Assembly: GCA_028687545.1 (NCBI GenBank)
Contig: JAQTZZ010000034.1
Location: 1-45,821, forward strand
Direction of reading: 5' to 3'
Source of the DNA: Candidatus Wallbacteria bacterium
GTDB taxonomy: Bacteria; Muiribacteriota; JAQTZZ01
Length of the DNA: 45,821 nucleotides
In this document: positions 7,452 through 14,884 of the stretch, piece by piece
Numbering within the stretch: position 1 is the stretch's first letter
Layout: each line of letters starts with the position of its first letter
Notes under the pieces: generated by a model
Database searches by the model: none
The model's input: the letters and a program-made list of their open reading frames with translations, nothing else
What the model was told of the DNA's origin: nothing
Position numbers and translations under genes: made by a program

Positions 7452-9643
7452 CAGGTTTTCACCTCCACCTGTTCCGCTACCAGGCTTGTAATGCTGCAAT
7501 TGGTAATCACATTCAGCACAGTGCGGATCGGGTCAGTGATCGGGTCAACGGCCAGCAGCAGGATCAGGGCAACAGACAGCGGGAGGCCGAGAGGCGTGAA
7601 AATAACGGCCAGGGCGGAAATTTCAATGGCACTTGGAGCTCCTGCTGCGGAAAGACCTGCCAGAACTGCACCGAAAAAAATCAGCAGCCAGCGATAATGT
7701 TCAAAAATCGGGACTCCGAACAGCTGTGAGATAAAGACAGTGCTCAGAGCAAGATTGATGATCGTGCCCGGCCTGCAGATGGTGATTCCCAATGGCATCA
7801 CCAGATTGGTGGTCTTGCTCTGCAAATTGAATTTGGAAATCAGGCTGTTGATGGCAAAAGGCATCGCCGCATAACTGCTGAAAGTGCCGAAGGCCACCAG
7901 CAGCGATTCTTTGAGAGTGATGAAAGGCTGATAAAAAGGCGCTTTCAGAGTTCTGGACAATATCCATCCCATCCCCAGGATGAAAATGATGCAGATCAGG
8001 TAATAAATCGCGACAAAACGGCCCATGGCAAGCATGATGCTCAGCCCGGTGTTTGAGACCTGTTCCGCCATCAGGCAGAACAGGGCAGGAGGCAATACAT
8101 ACATCGACCATTCGATAATCTTTAAAAACGCATGAAAGACTGTTTCCATAGCCTTGAATATATGGTCGCTGGCTTTTTCATTCACAAAGGCGAGTGACAC
8201 TCCAAACAGGATCGAAAATACCAGCACGCTCAAAACGTCTCCATTGCTTAGTGCGGCAAAGATATTTTCCGGCAGCAGGCGTTTGACAAAACCGTATTTT
8301 TCTCCATTTTGATCAGGCTGGTTTCCCTTCTCCAGCTCCCCTTTATGCAGCTTATGCCCGAGAATTATCCGATCCTTTTCACTGAGCATGGTCCCTGGTT
8401 TCCCGGCTGCTCCTCCGAACAGGCCGCAGAAGCTGGCAAGGAACAGGAACATCAGCATCAGAAGCAGTAATTTACGCAGCTGTGTGATGGCATCGCTTGA
8501 CTTGAACAACTGCCCCAGGCTGGACATGATCGCAGTGATCATGATCGGCAGGGCGCACATCTTCAAAAGCGTCAGGTACAGCCCGCCGATAAATGCTATT
8601 TTTCCTGTGCTCTCTTTGAAATAATATCCAAAGAAAGCCCCGAGTATCATGGCTGAGAGAACAGTCCAGGGGCTCAACAGCCATCTAAGACAGAAGGCAT
8701 ATCCGCAGCGGCTGTGTTTGTAGCAGGCTAGCGCCGAGGCAATACAGGCCAGCAGGATCAGAATGATCAGGTATGACCTGTCGCTTTCCCTTGGCTCATT
8801 CTGGTCGACAGCCTGGCTCACCACACCGGTTTCAGTTATTTTCATCACCTGAATATAATCGTCGAAATGCGACCTCAGGTCCTGCTTGACTGGATTCATT
8901 TCCAGAAAATGCCTGACCCATTCCAAGAGCAGCGGTGTCCGCAGAGAAACGGCGATTGCGATCAGATCCAGTTTATCTTTCAGGATCAGAGAACCGAACC
9001 TGAGGGATAGTGCTGGATTTTCGCGGATGCTGCGCTCTATCACTGTCTCATCATAAAAAGCCACATCAATCTCCCCTTTGCCTGCCGCTGCAACTGCGCC
9101 TTCCCATTCCTGAAAGCTGATGATTTTCGCATTGGGGAATTGTTCCCTGGAAAATTCTTCGTATGAAGAGTTTCCTAAAATCCCGATCCTGGTCTGCGGT
9201 GTGTTCAACAAATCCTGCAGGGTCTGGCCGGGCTTCAATTCAGCCATTTTCAGATGATTGATCAGCAGCGCCATATGCAGAGAGAAATACGGCTGTGTGT
9301 AATAAACTTTTTTTGCCCGTTCCAGAGTGATCGACAATTCGGAGACAGCGAGATCAGCCTCACCGGAAATCACTTTATCCACCACTGAATCGAAAGAGGG
9401 TGACTCGCGATTCAATTCCAGTTTCACACCCAGTTTGTCGGCAATATTCCTGGCTATTTCAATGTCGATTCCCTGAAGATTCCCGGACCTGTCAGTATAA
9501 AAAAAAGGCGGCACATCTATTTTATAAAGTGCGATCACGATTTTACCGCGGTCTATGATCCCTTGAATGTCGGGATTGACGAAATCCGCTGCTGCTAAAA
9601 GAAAAGCGTAAAAAATAAAAACCAGCAGAAAGTTTCTGAACAT
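7451..9643 (-). CDS. Fusion of solute-binding protein family 3 and SDF/DAACS elevator transporter (copy B)
   Basis: This paralogue of the next gene has 730 residues from the ATG at 9643; a TTG at 9649 is also possible, and neither has a strong ribosome-binding site. The order is signal peptide, SBP_bac_3 domain (about 25-265, with FFYTDRSGNLQGIDIEIA and SITLERAKK), a single helix (about 290-308), then an SDF domain (about 320-725). The NMDG motif reads CRPGT (623-627). The last helix keeps Asp700, Asp704, Arg707 and Asn711, matching the substrate ligands of GltPh, but the sodium-site Asp405 equivalent is Asn715. The retained Arg suggests an acidic amino acid or dicarboxylate. It is coupled to copy A by a one-base stop/start overlap. 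Nucleotide-level divergence shows an old duplication. Confidence 0.85.
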   Translation of the reverse strand: MFRNFLLVFIFYAFLLAAADFVNPDIQGIIDRGKIVIALYKIDVPPFFYTDRSGNLQGIDIEIARNIADKLGVKLELNRESPSFDSVVDKVISGEADLAVSELSITLERAKKVYYTQPYFSLHMALLINHLKMAELKPGQTLQDLLNTPQTRIGILGNSSYEEFSREQFPNAKIISFQEWEGAVAAAGKGEIDVAFYDETVIERSIRENPALSLRFGSLILKDKLDLIAIAVSLRTPLLLEWVRHFLEMNPVKQDLRSHFDDYIQVMKITETGVVSQAVDQNEPRESDRSYLIILILLACIASALACYKHSRCGYAFCLRWLLSPWTVLSAMILGAFFGYYFKESTGKIAFIGGLYLTLLKMCALPIMITAIMSSLGQLFKSSDAITQLRKLLLLMLMFLFLASFCGLFGGAAGKPGTMLSEKDRIILGHKLHKGELEKGNQPDQNGEKYGFVKRLLPENIFAALSNGDVLSVLVFSILFGVSLAFVNEKASDHIFKAMETVFHAFLKIIEWSMYVLPPALFCLMAEQVSNTGLSIMLAMGRFVAIYYLICIIFILGMGWILSRTLKAPFYQPFITLKESLLVAFGTFSSYAAMPFAINSLISKFNLQSKTTNLVMPLGITICRPGTIINLALSTVFISQLFGVPIFEHYRWLLIFFGAVLAGLSAAGAPSAIEISALAVIFTPLGLPLSVALILLLAVDPITDPIRTVLNVITNCSITSLVAEQVEVKT

Positions 9644-9696
9644 CTGCAAATTTTAATGGAAAACTGCTGATACTTCAATCAGAGTCTTGCATTTTT

Positions 9697-10257
9697 TTAC
9701 AGGATCTCTGGTGCTTGAGTTCTCTTAGCCATGGTAATGCACCCGACCGGACAGGGGGCGGCGCAGAGTCCGCAGCCAAAGCAGCATTCCCTGTCGATTG
9801 CCAGGCGGCCATGATCCAGTTTCCTGGCTCCGAAATAACAGATCTCCACGCACTGCCCGCAATGCAGGCAATTGTCGATTTCAGTGGATTCAATGAAAGC
9901 GCCCTTCTGGCACGGCTTATCATTCAAGGTGAAAAAGCGGCAGCAGTCAGGGCAGCAGAAGCAGATGCCTGCCATTTTGCCTTCTACATCTAAACTCCAG
10001 CAGGGCCTGGCCACGAGGTGTTTCTCTCTGGCATAAGACACCAGTTCCAGCGCATCCGCAAGTTTTACAGCCCTGCTTTCGCCTTCCGGGAAATCGATCT
10101 GCTCTGAAAAGCTGAGACAGACGTCAGGCCTGGAATGGCCGCACTTACCTCTTCCCTTTCTGCAGCTGCAGAGCCCGATCCTGAAATGTTGCTGCGCTTT
10201 GATGATCTCTTCAGCTTCGGCATAAGTTGACACGAAATCCGGGATTTTAATATCCAT
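9697..10257 (-). CDS. Iron-sulfur protein with C-terminal 2x[4Fe-4S] ferredoxin domain
   Basis: Starting at the ATG at 10257 gives 186 residues; the longer open frame upstream looks non-coding. An N-terminal Cys cluster (C30, C32, C39, C47) resembles a CxCR motif with spaced Cys. A middle Cys-rich patch spans residues 99-106. The C-terminus has two classical ferredoxin motifs: C130-C133-C136-C140 and C159-C162-C165-C169, the second followed by Pro. This should be a cytoplasmic electron carrier or an electron-transfer subunit of an unseen enzyme. It precedes the two fusion transporter genes on the same strand with a 53-base gap, so co-transcription is possible, though a functional link is unproven. 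Total Cys content is well above that of simple ferredoxins. Confidence 0.75.
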   Translation of the reverse strand: MDIKIPDFVSTYAEAEEIIKAQQHFRIGLCSCRKGRGKCGHSRPDVCLSFSEQIDFPEGESRAVKLADALELVSYAREKHLVARPCWSLDVEGKMAGICFCCPDCCRFFTLNDKPCQKGAFIESTEIDNCLHCGQCVEICYFGARKLDHGRLAIDRECCFGCGLCAAPCPVGCITMAKRTQAPEIL

Positions 10258-10362
10258 ATAATGATGATAGCAGAATTCCTTGGTGAAATGAAAATGGCGG
10301 CCTCTGTTTACAGATCTCTCCAAAATTTGCAAAACTCCAGCATTTTTGCAATAATCAGAATC

Positions 10363-10548
10363 ATGGTATACCTGATCAGAATCAAGCCGAGAGCTTACAA
10401 AAACTTGAAAAATCTGGTTGCAGAAGATCTGATGGACTTGAGAGATGCCAAAAAGAAAGAAGCCAAAAAGCCCACACTGACTCTGAATCAAGTCAAATCA
10501 AAGCTGAAAACAGCAAAGCCAGTCTTAAAAAAACGCAGCTTGCGCTGA
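10363..10548 (+). CDS. Small basic protein, possibly antitoxin-like
   Basis: An ATG at 10363 opens 61 codons for a strongly basic product. Its central part, EDLMDLRDAKKKE followed by TLTLNQVKSKL, loosely resembles the C-terminal pattern of RelB or ParD-like antitoxins, where an EDL helix is followed by an acidic stretch and a conserved Val-Lys-x-x-Leu segment. No toxin gene follows: the next gene is a membrane protein. The frame is open further upstream, to 10261, but that part overlaps the divergent promoter region of the iron-sulfur gene. No good ribosome-binding site is visible, so this may be a non-coding frame. Confidence 0.3.
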   Translation: MVYLIRIKPRAYKNLKNLVAEDLMDLRDAKKKEAKKPTLTLNQVKSKLKTAKPVLKKRSLR

Positions 10549-10582
10549 TCGCGTAAGATTAAACTTGGCTGCTTTGGTGACT

Positions 10583-11047
10583 ATGGAATCTCAAAATCAG
10601 AATTCACTTGAAAAAATCGCAGCATCTGTCAGGCTGACGCTGCTTTGTATCACGCTTTCCCTCACACTCATTCTTTACTGGATTCAGGAATGTCTGACTA
10701 TTCATAAAACTGATCTCGTTGGCATGTGGTGTAACTTAGTTCCATTACCTTCTCAGATTCTTTATAAATTCGGGATTTTCCTTGGCGGCTGGATGATTGT
10801 GCTCTTTTTAATCTCGGGGGCAAGCTGCCTGGCAATAGCAGCAGGAACCAGACTCGAACCGTATAAACCCATGGCAGAATGGATTGCCGGGAAGTTTCCG
10901 AATATGACTTCCAGGATTGAAAATAAAGCTGAAAATCCGCTGATTTTCTACAATATATGCTGCCTGATCACAATTTCTGTCATAACCTGGTGGATTTCCA
11001 TGGCAATCTTTCTTCCCTGGTATATCCCGATCGATAAGGCCAACTGA
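10583..11047 (+). CDS. Membrane protein of unknown function
   Basis: From the ATG at 10583 the product is 154 residues with three likely membrane helices: about 15-33, 66-92 and 128-148. The N-terminus MESQNQNSLEKIAASVRLTL reappears, with the matching DNA, in a truncated copy at 12826-12897, which supports this start over the TTG at 10565. I do not recognise the family. Loops between helices are short and no catalytic motif is evident. It follows the small frame at 10363 by 34 bases and converges on the membrane protein gene at 11086. A T-poor, A-rich run after its stop codon gives no clear terminator. Confidence 0.6.
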   Translation: MESQNQNSLEKIAASVRLTLLCITLSLTLILYWIQECLTIHKTDLVGMWCNLVPLPSQILYKFGIFLGGWMIVLFLISGASCLAIAAGTRLEPYKPMAEWIAGKFPNMTSRIENKAENPLIFYNICCLITISVITWWISMAIFLPWYIPIDKAN

Positions 11048-11085
11048 CAGGTTTTAAAAAAAAAATTAAAACAAGAAACAATGCT

Positions 11086-11676
11086 TCAATTCACAGTATT
11101 CTCGGCATGCGGACCGATATGAGCACCCATGCCTGTCAGAATTCCATCCAGATATGAAGCAGGCCGGAACAAGTAATATATAGCTATCTGCTCTTTTGGA
11201 AAAATCACATACTGCTGCTCATTTTTCTTCCAGGTCTGGATGTTCGAATGCCTGAAGGCAAGATAATTGGAAAAATAAGTAAGGACGATGATCAGCAGAA
11301 ACACGAACACTGCACTCCTGCGTTTGGCTTTGGAATTAATCCTTCGGGCTTCCAGCAGGCAATGGATGAGGAATAGGACAGCTATGCAGAAGATTGTGAC
11401 AGTAAGTATGACTTGCGCCATAGGGCAGACCCAGAACCCAATTGGGATAAAAATAATTGCAGTAGCCATCTCAATTTTGAATTTGAATTCATACAAGTGT
11501 TTTCCAAAGCCAGCCAGACGTGAGATAATGTCCGGTTTTTGAATTCCAGAAAACTGAGTTCTGGTGACTATCACTGATTTCGCTGCTTTTCTTTTATTGT
11601 TAATTTGATACAGAATGGTAACTATGCCCCAAATGGCACCGACAATTGCTGCAACCCCAAAAACAGTCTGATCCAT
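11086..11676 (-). CDS. Membrane protein of unknown function
   Basis: The favoured ATG at 11676 has AAGGA about eight bases upstream and gives 196 residues; an in-frame ATG at 11715 is possible but has no such site. The protein begins MDQTVFGVAAIVGAIWGIVT, an N-terminal helix, followed by a basic loop, a helical pair around residues 72-108, another helix around 123-140 and a soluble tail ending in GAHIGPHAENTVN. I do not recognise the family. It is convergent with the membrane protein at 10583 and divergent from the pseudopilin-like gene at 11900. A role in envelope function is the most that can be inferred. Confidence 0.55.
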   Translation of the reverse strand: MDQTVFGVAAIVGAIWGIVTILYQINNKRKAAKSVIVTRTQFSGIQKPDIISRLAGFGKHLYEFKFKIEMATAIIFIPIGFWVCPMAQVILTVTIFCIAVLFLIHCLLEARRINSKAKRRSAVFVFLLIIVLTYFSNYLAFRHSNIQTWKKNEQQYVIFPKEQIAIYYLFRPASYLDGILTGMGAHIGPHAENTVN

Positions 11677-11805
11677 TCTGCCTGTCCTTTTTAATAAGAA
11701 ATCCGGATTCGCCATCACACTGCTGGTAAATTCTCATATTCAGAATAACACAAAGCGAAAAGTAAGCAAAAGGACCACGAAAAATAATCGCAGGCTGTGG
11801 AGTTA

Positions 11806-11880
11806 TCTGATTTCGGAACATCCAGACAATCGGGAGGGGAGTAGATTTGACCGAATTGCCTCTGCAGCTTATTATTCTGT
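11806..11880 (+). repeat. Dispersed repeat, copy 1 (related to 14175-14250)
   Basis: About 75 bases beginning CTGATTTCGGAACATC and containing TTTGACCGAATTG and CTGC(A/G)GCTTA are shared with copy 2 at 14175-14250. Each copy ends just upstream of a plus-strand gene (11900 and 14276). The copies are diverged in the middle but keep order and spacing. They may be duplicated promoter or leader segments or the edge of a larger old duplication, since part of another gene is also duplicated nearby. Confidence 0.6.
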
Positions 11881-11899
11881 AAACCATCAAAGAGGTCTG

Positions 11900-12778
11900 A
11901 TGAACAGCAACAGATTCGGCTGCTTTCTGATATGCCTTGTACTTGCAGTAATCTTATTTCTCCTTAGTTCTGAAAACCCGTCATTTCAACACCCAAACCG
12001 AGTGATAATAGCTCAATCATACATGAACAAAATCCGGGATGCTGTCATTCTTTATCAGAAAAACGAAGGACACAGATGCGAGAACCTTGAACAGCTTGTT
12101 CCAAAATATCTGCCTGAATTAGCTAAAGATCCCTGGGGAATCACTTATACAATCATCCCTTCGGATGGGGTAGTAATCTCCGCCGGTCCGGATCGAAAGA
12201 TGAAGCTAGATGATCCGCTCGATCCATCCAACAGGGATAATCTCATAGTTTCATACCTGCCGCCTATGGCCATTATCGATGCCCGGCAATCAATAGACAT
12301 CAACGGAAATGGATTGATCGACAATAATGATATTATCTCGATCAGTTTCAATAAACCCCCGGTTACTCCTGCTGTGGCTGCTGCAGCTGATTTTGAATTT
12401 GTTGGGTTTTATGATGACAATTCCTGTGAAGCGCAGGTCATGTTTGGAACAACTTGTGAAAATTCGACTGACTCGGGCTTAGACCCAAGCGGGAAGCCCC
12501 TTAACAATGCCGGTATCGGCAGACTGGAGCTGGTAGAACCTGCGGCAAACACTATACCAGGCGAGCTGGGTGGTAAATACGATCAAGTGCATTTCCGGGT
12601 GAAACGGGATCCCGGAATTCCTTTCAAGGCAGAACTTTTTGTGAGATTTAGCCAACAGGCGATAACTCCAAGATGGAATCCGGGAAAATACGCAGACAAG
12701 CGGAAGAATCTTCCCCCGAAAGCCAGGTATAATATTATAGTCAGGAAGCCTGGGGAAAATGAGGGGAGTTTGAAATGA
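11900..12778 (+). CDS. Exported or membrane-anchored protein with a GspG-like (major pseudopilin) core
   Basis: The 292-residue product begins with a hydrophobic anchor (about 7-22). Residues 43-110 match the core of type II secretion GspG pseudopilins: an AVILYQKNEG helix, LPELAKDPWGITYTI, and VVISAGPD, the places where GspG has a DPWG turn and an SxGxDG calcium loop. The usual prepilin cleavage motif (G/FTLIE) is absent, so it is probably not assembled by a prepilin peptidase. Residues 133-144 (DINGNGLIDNND) form a dockerin- or EF-type calcium-binding loop, followed by a beta-rich domain of unknown type. The ATG follows AGAGG. The stop overlaps (ATGA) a short frame that is a truncated duplicate of the gene at 10583. 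Confidence 0.6.
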   Translation: MNSNRFGCFLICLVLAVILFLLSSENPSFQHPNRVIIAQSYMNKIRDAVILYQKNEGHRCENLEQLVPKYLPELAKDPWGITYTIIPSDGVVISAGPDRKMKLDDPLDPSNRDNLIVSYLPPMAIIDARQSIDINGNGLIDNNDIISISFNKPPVTPAVAAAADFEFVGFYDDNSCEAQVMFGTTCENSTDSGLDPSGKPLNNAGIGRLELVEPAANTIPGELGGKYDQVHFRVKRDPGIPFKAELFVRFSQQAITPRWNPGKYADKRKNLPPKARYNIIVRKPGENEGSLK

Positions 12779-12897
12779 TTAAACTGCATCCAGACTCTCT
12801 CGAAAATTCTAACTCTAAAGAGATCATGGAGTCTCGCACCATAGTGGAAAAAATCGCGGCATCTGTGAGGCTGACACTGCTCTATCTTATTAGGTAA
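12775..12897 (+). pseudogene. Truncated duplicate of the membrane protein gene at 10583
   Basis: An ATG at 12775 overlaps the upstream stop (ATGA) and opens 40 codons. From the internal ATG at 12826 the product reads MESRTIVEKIAASVRLTLL, nearly identical to residues 1-19 of the protein at 10583, and the DNA matches closely too. The frame then hits TAA at 12895-12897 just inside the first membrane helix. The rest of the gene is absent. This is the stub of a duplicated gene, though a 40-residue coupled peptide could still be made. Confidence 0.65.
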
Positions 12898-12900
12898 TCT

Positions 12901-12946
12901 TTGCAAATCGGGAATCAGATTCCCTATTTGCAATATTTCCCGATTT
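12901..12946 (+). promoter_or_regulatory. Mutually exclusive hairpins before the AAA ATPase gene
   Basis: 12901-12914 pairs with 12920-12933 with one mismatch in 14 (5-base loop). The same left segment, AAATCGGGAA at 12905-12914, is also complementary to TTTCCCGATTT at 12936-12946. One strand can therefore fold with either of two partners, an arrangement like an attenuator or anti-terminator. It lies 29 bases before the ribosome-binding site of the next gene. An alternative reading is a terminator for the genes upstream, or two operator half-sites. Confidence 0.5.
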
Positions 12947-12985
12947 ATATTACAATCTGAAACATAACAATTCCGGAGGTTCCGC

Positions 12986-14179
12986 TTGATACAGCGCACA
13001 TTGAAAAATCATCTCCTCAAGATGGCAGAAAAATTCCCCGTGATCACCATTACCGGACCAAGACAATCCGGGAAAACAACGCTGGTAAAATCCGCTTTCC
13101 CTGATTATGCTTACTCCAGCATGGAAAACCTGGACGAGCGGGCCATGGCACTGGAAGATCCCCGCGGCTTTCTAGAGCCCCATTCCAGAACAGGGATCAT
13201 TATCGACGAAGCACAGAAAGCTCCAGAACTTTTCTCATATCTACAGGAAATAGTCGACAGCTCAGGAACAATGGGCAGATTCGTGCTCACAGGCTCTCAG
13301 AATTTTCTCCTGATGGCTGGCATCACACAATCTCTTGCGGGCCGCGTTTCCATCCAGCACCTCCTGCCGTTCAACCTGGAGGAGCTGGGCAGGATGGTTG
13401 AGCTCGAAAAAACAAGCCTGGACAACCTTCTGTTTTCAGGCATGTCCCCGGCCCTGCATGACCGGAAAATAGCACCGCCGGATTACTATCCGGATTATCT
13501 GGAAACCTATGTGGAGCGTGACGTGCGGTCCCTGAAAAACATCGGCGATCTCGCCACATTTACAAAATTCCTCAAATTGTGCGCAGGCAGGACGGGTCAG
13601 CTCCTAAATCTGGCATCTATCGGCAACGAAACCGGCATCAACGCGAAGACTGCACGGTCATGGCTTTCGATTCTTGAAGCGAGCTTCATTGTGTATCTTC
13701 TGAAGCCGTGGTATAAAAACCTCAACAAGAGGATCGTGAAATCACCGAAGCTCTATTTTTACGATACAGGCCTTGCCTGTTCTCTGCTGGGTCTCTCCTC
13801 AGAGGGTCAGCTTGGACATTTCTATCTGCGAGGAAACCTGTTCGAGAATTTCATCATTTCCGAATTTCTGAAATCAGCTGTTCACAATGGAAAAAAGCTG
13901 GACGCATACTTCTGGCAGGACAGTACTGGAAACGAAATCGATCTGGTAGTGGAAAAAGGGCCTGAGATTCATGCGATTGAGATAAAATCAGGGGCAACAG
14001 TGAACAGAGACTTTTTCAGGAACCTGGAAAAATTCAAAAAGTATTCAGGCCTTTCCAGGGAGAACTCAAACCTCGTTTATGGAGGAGATAAGAACCTAAG
14101 CCATCCCTGCGCAGCAGTGATTTCCTGGAGAAAATTGACAAAGTCCAGCTTGTTCAAGTCTGTCACTGAGAAATCCTGA
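12986..14179 (+). CDS. AAA family ATPase with C-terminal DUF4143 domain
   Basis: The 397-residue product belongs to the COG1373 type. Walker A is GPRQSGKTT (24-32) and Walker B with the catalytic acid is GIIIDEAQ (70-77, Asp74 and Glu75). A sensor-like LTGSQNFLL follows at about residue 100. The DUF4143 half holds the LETYVERDVR segment near residue 170 and a nuclease-like FWQDSTGNEIDLVVEKG ... EIKSG pattern near 310-335, which resembles the PD-(D/E)XK core. The TTG start at 12986 is supported by GGAGGT five bases upstream. Members are widespread, often mobile, and of unknown cellular role. A remnant of a second DUF4143-type gene occurs at 34569. Confidence 0.85.
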   Translation: MIQRTLKNHLLKMAEKFPVITITGPRQSGKTTLVKSAFPDYAYSSMENLDERAMALEDPRGFLEPHSRTGIIIDEAQKAPELFSYLQEIVDSSGTMGRFVLTGSQNFLLMAGITQSLAGRVSIQHLLPFNLEELGRMVELEKTSLDNLLFSGMSPALHDRKIAPPDYYPDYLETYVERDVRSLKNIGDLATFTKFLKLCAGRTGQLLNLASIGNETGINAKTARSWLSILEASFIVYLLKPWYKNLNKRIVKSPKLYFYDTGLACSLLGLSSEGQLGHFYLRGNLFENFIISEFLKSAVHNGKKLDAYFWQDSTGNEIDLVVEKGPEIHAIEIKSGATVNRDFFRNLEKFKKYSGLSRENSNLVYGGDKNLSHPCAAVISWRKLTKSSLFKSVTEKS

Positions 14180-14250
14180 TTTCGGAATATCTGGATGATC
14201 CTGTGGGAAATAATTTGACCGAATTGTTACTGCGGCTTACTATTTTATTA
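14175..14250 (+). repeat. Dispersed repeat, copy 2 (related to 11806-11880)
   Basis: It starts at the 3' end of the ATPase gene with CTGATTTCGGAATATC and contains ATTTGACCGAATTG and CTGCGGCTTA, as in copy 1. It covers the last codons of the ATPase and the region just before the phosphatase gene. Similarity to copy 1 is clear at both ends and weaker in the middle. Confidence 0.6.
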
Positions 14251-14275
14251 GCAATTTTCAGAAGAGGGTTAAGCA

Positions 14276-14797
14276 TTGAAGATCATCGAGATCATCAGGC
14301 ATACGATGAGGGACTCAGGGCAGAAAAGCATTTCTGAAGAAGGCAAAAAACTGGCCGAAGCAGCAGGCAGGAATACTGTCAGGTTTGACAGGGTCATCAC
14401 AAGCACAGTTACCAGAGCGATTGAAACTGCTCAGGCCATGGGATATGAGCCTGACCTTACCCTGGAACTGCTGAGCAAGCTCAAACCCGGGGTTGAGGAT
14501 GAAGTGTACTGGGATTCATCTTTCCTGGAATATTCAGAAGCTTTCCGGAAAAAGGGTGCTGTGTATGAATTCGGGATACAGCTGGCCGAACTTGTCAGGG
14601 AGCAGGCAGATTCGCTCGCAGACGGACAGAACCTGCTGATTGTAACTCATGGCGGAATCGTGCAGATCATGGCTGTGGCGTGTTTACCTGATGCAGATCA
14701 CAGCGAGTGGGGCGGACCCTGCAGTTACTGCGAAGGTATACACTTTGAATATGATGACTGCAGATTCGCTTCAGTCCTGCTGGTAAGAAATGCATAG
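14276..14797 (+). CDS. Histidine phosphatase superfamily protein (SixA/phosphoglycerate-mutase-like)
   Basis: This 173-residue protein carries the branch-1 histidine phosphatase signature: the phospho-acceptor His9 in IIRHTMRDSG, where the usual RHG is RHT; Arg47 in STVTRAIETA; and the second His125 in VTHGGIVQIM. The length and the order of motifs match short SixA-like members, which dephosphorylate small molecules or phosphohistidine proteins. The TTG start at 14276 has GAAGAGGG upstream, and the product then begins with the expected beta strand KIIEIIRH. It stands alone between the ATPase gene and a convergent gene for a secreted protein. The actual substrate cannot be told. Confidence 0.8.
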   Translation: MKIIEIIRHTMRDSGQKSISEEGKKLAEAAGRNTVRFDRVITSTVTRAIETAQAMGYEPDLTLELLSKLKPGVEDEVYWDSSFLEYSEAFRKKGAVYEFGIQLAELVREQADSLADGQNLLIVTHGGIVQIMAVACLPDADHSEWGGPCSYCEGIHFEYDDCRFASVLLVRNA

Positions 14798-14832
14798 AAC
14801 CAATTTCTTAAGCCTGCATGCATTCCAGGAAC

Positions 14833-14867
14833 GGGGGATGAGCCGCAAGCCGGGGCTCAGTTCCCCC
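14833..14867. terminator. Hairpin between convergent genes, probable bidirectional terminator
   Basis: GGGGGATGAGCC and GGGCTCAGTTCCCCC can pair with a small internal mismatch around the GCAAGCC loop. It sits between the stops of two convergent genes at 14797 and 14885. No long T-run follows on either side, so termination strength is uncertain. Confidence 0.5.
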
Positions 14868-14884
14868 ATCATAAAGTTCAAACC

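Noticed and set aside
5128-9993. Several plus-strand frames of 70-190 codons opposite the two fusion transporters and the iron-sulfur gene.
   Set aside because: They have no coherent domains or start sites and lie antisense to well-supported genes.
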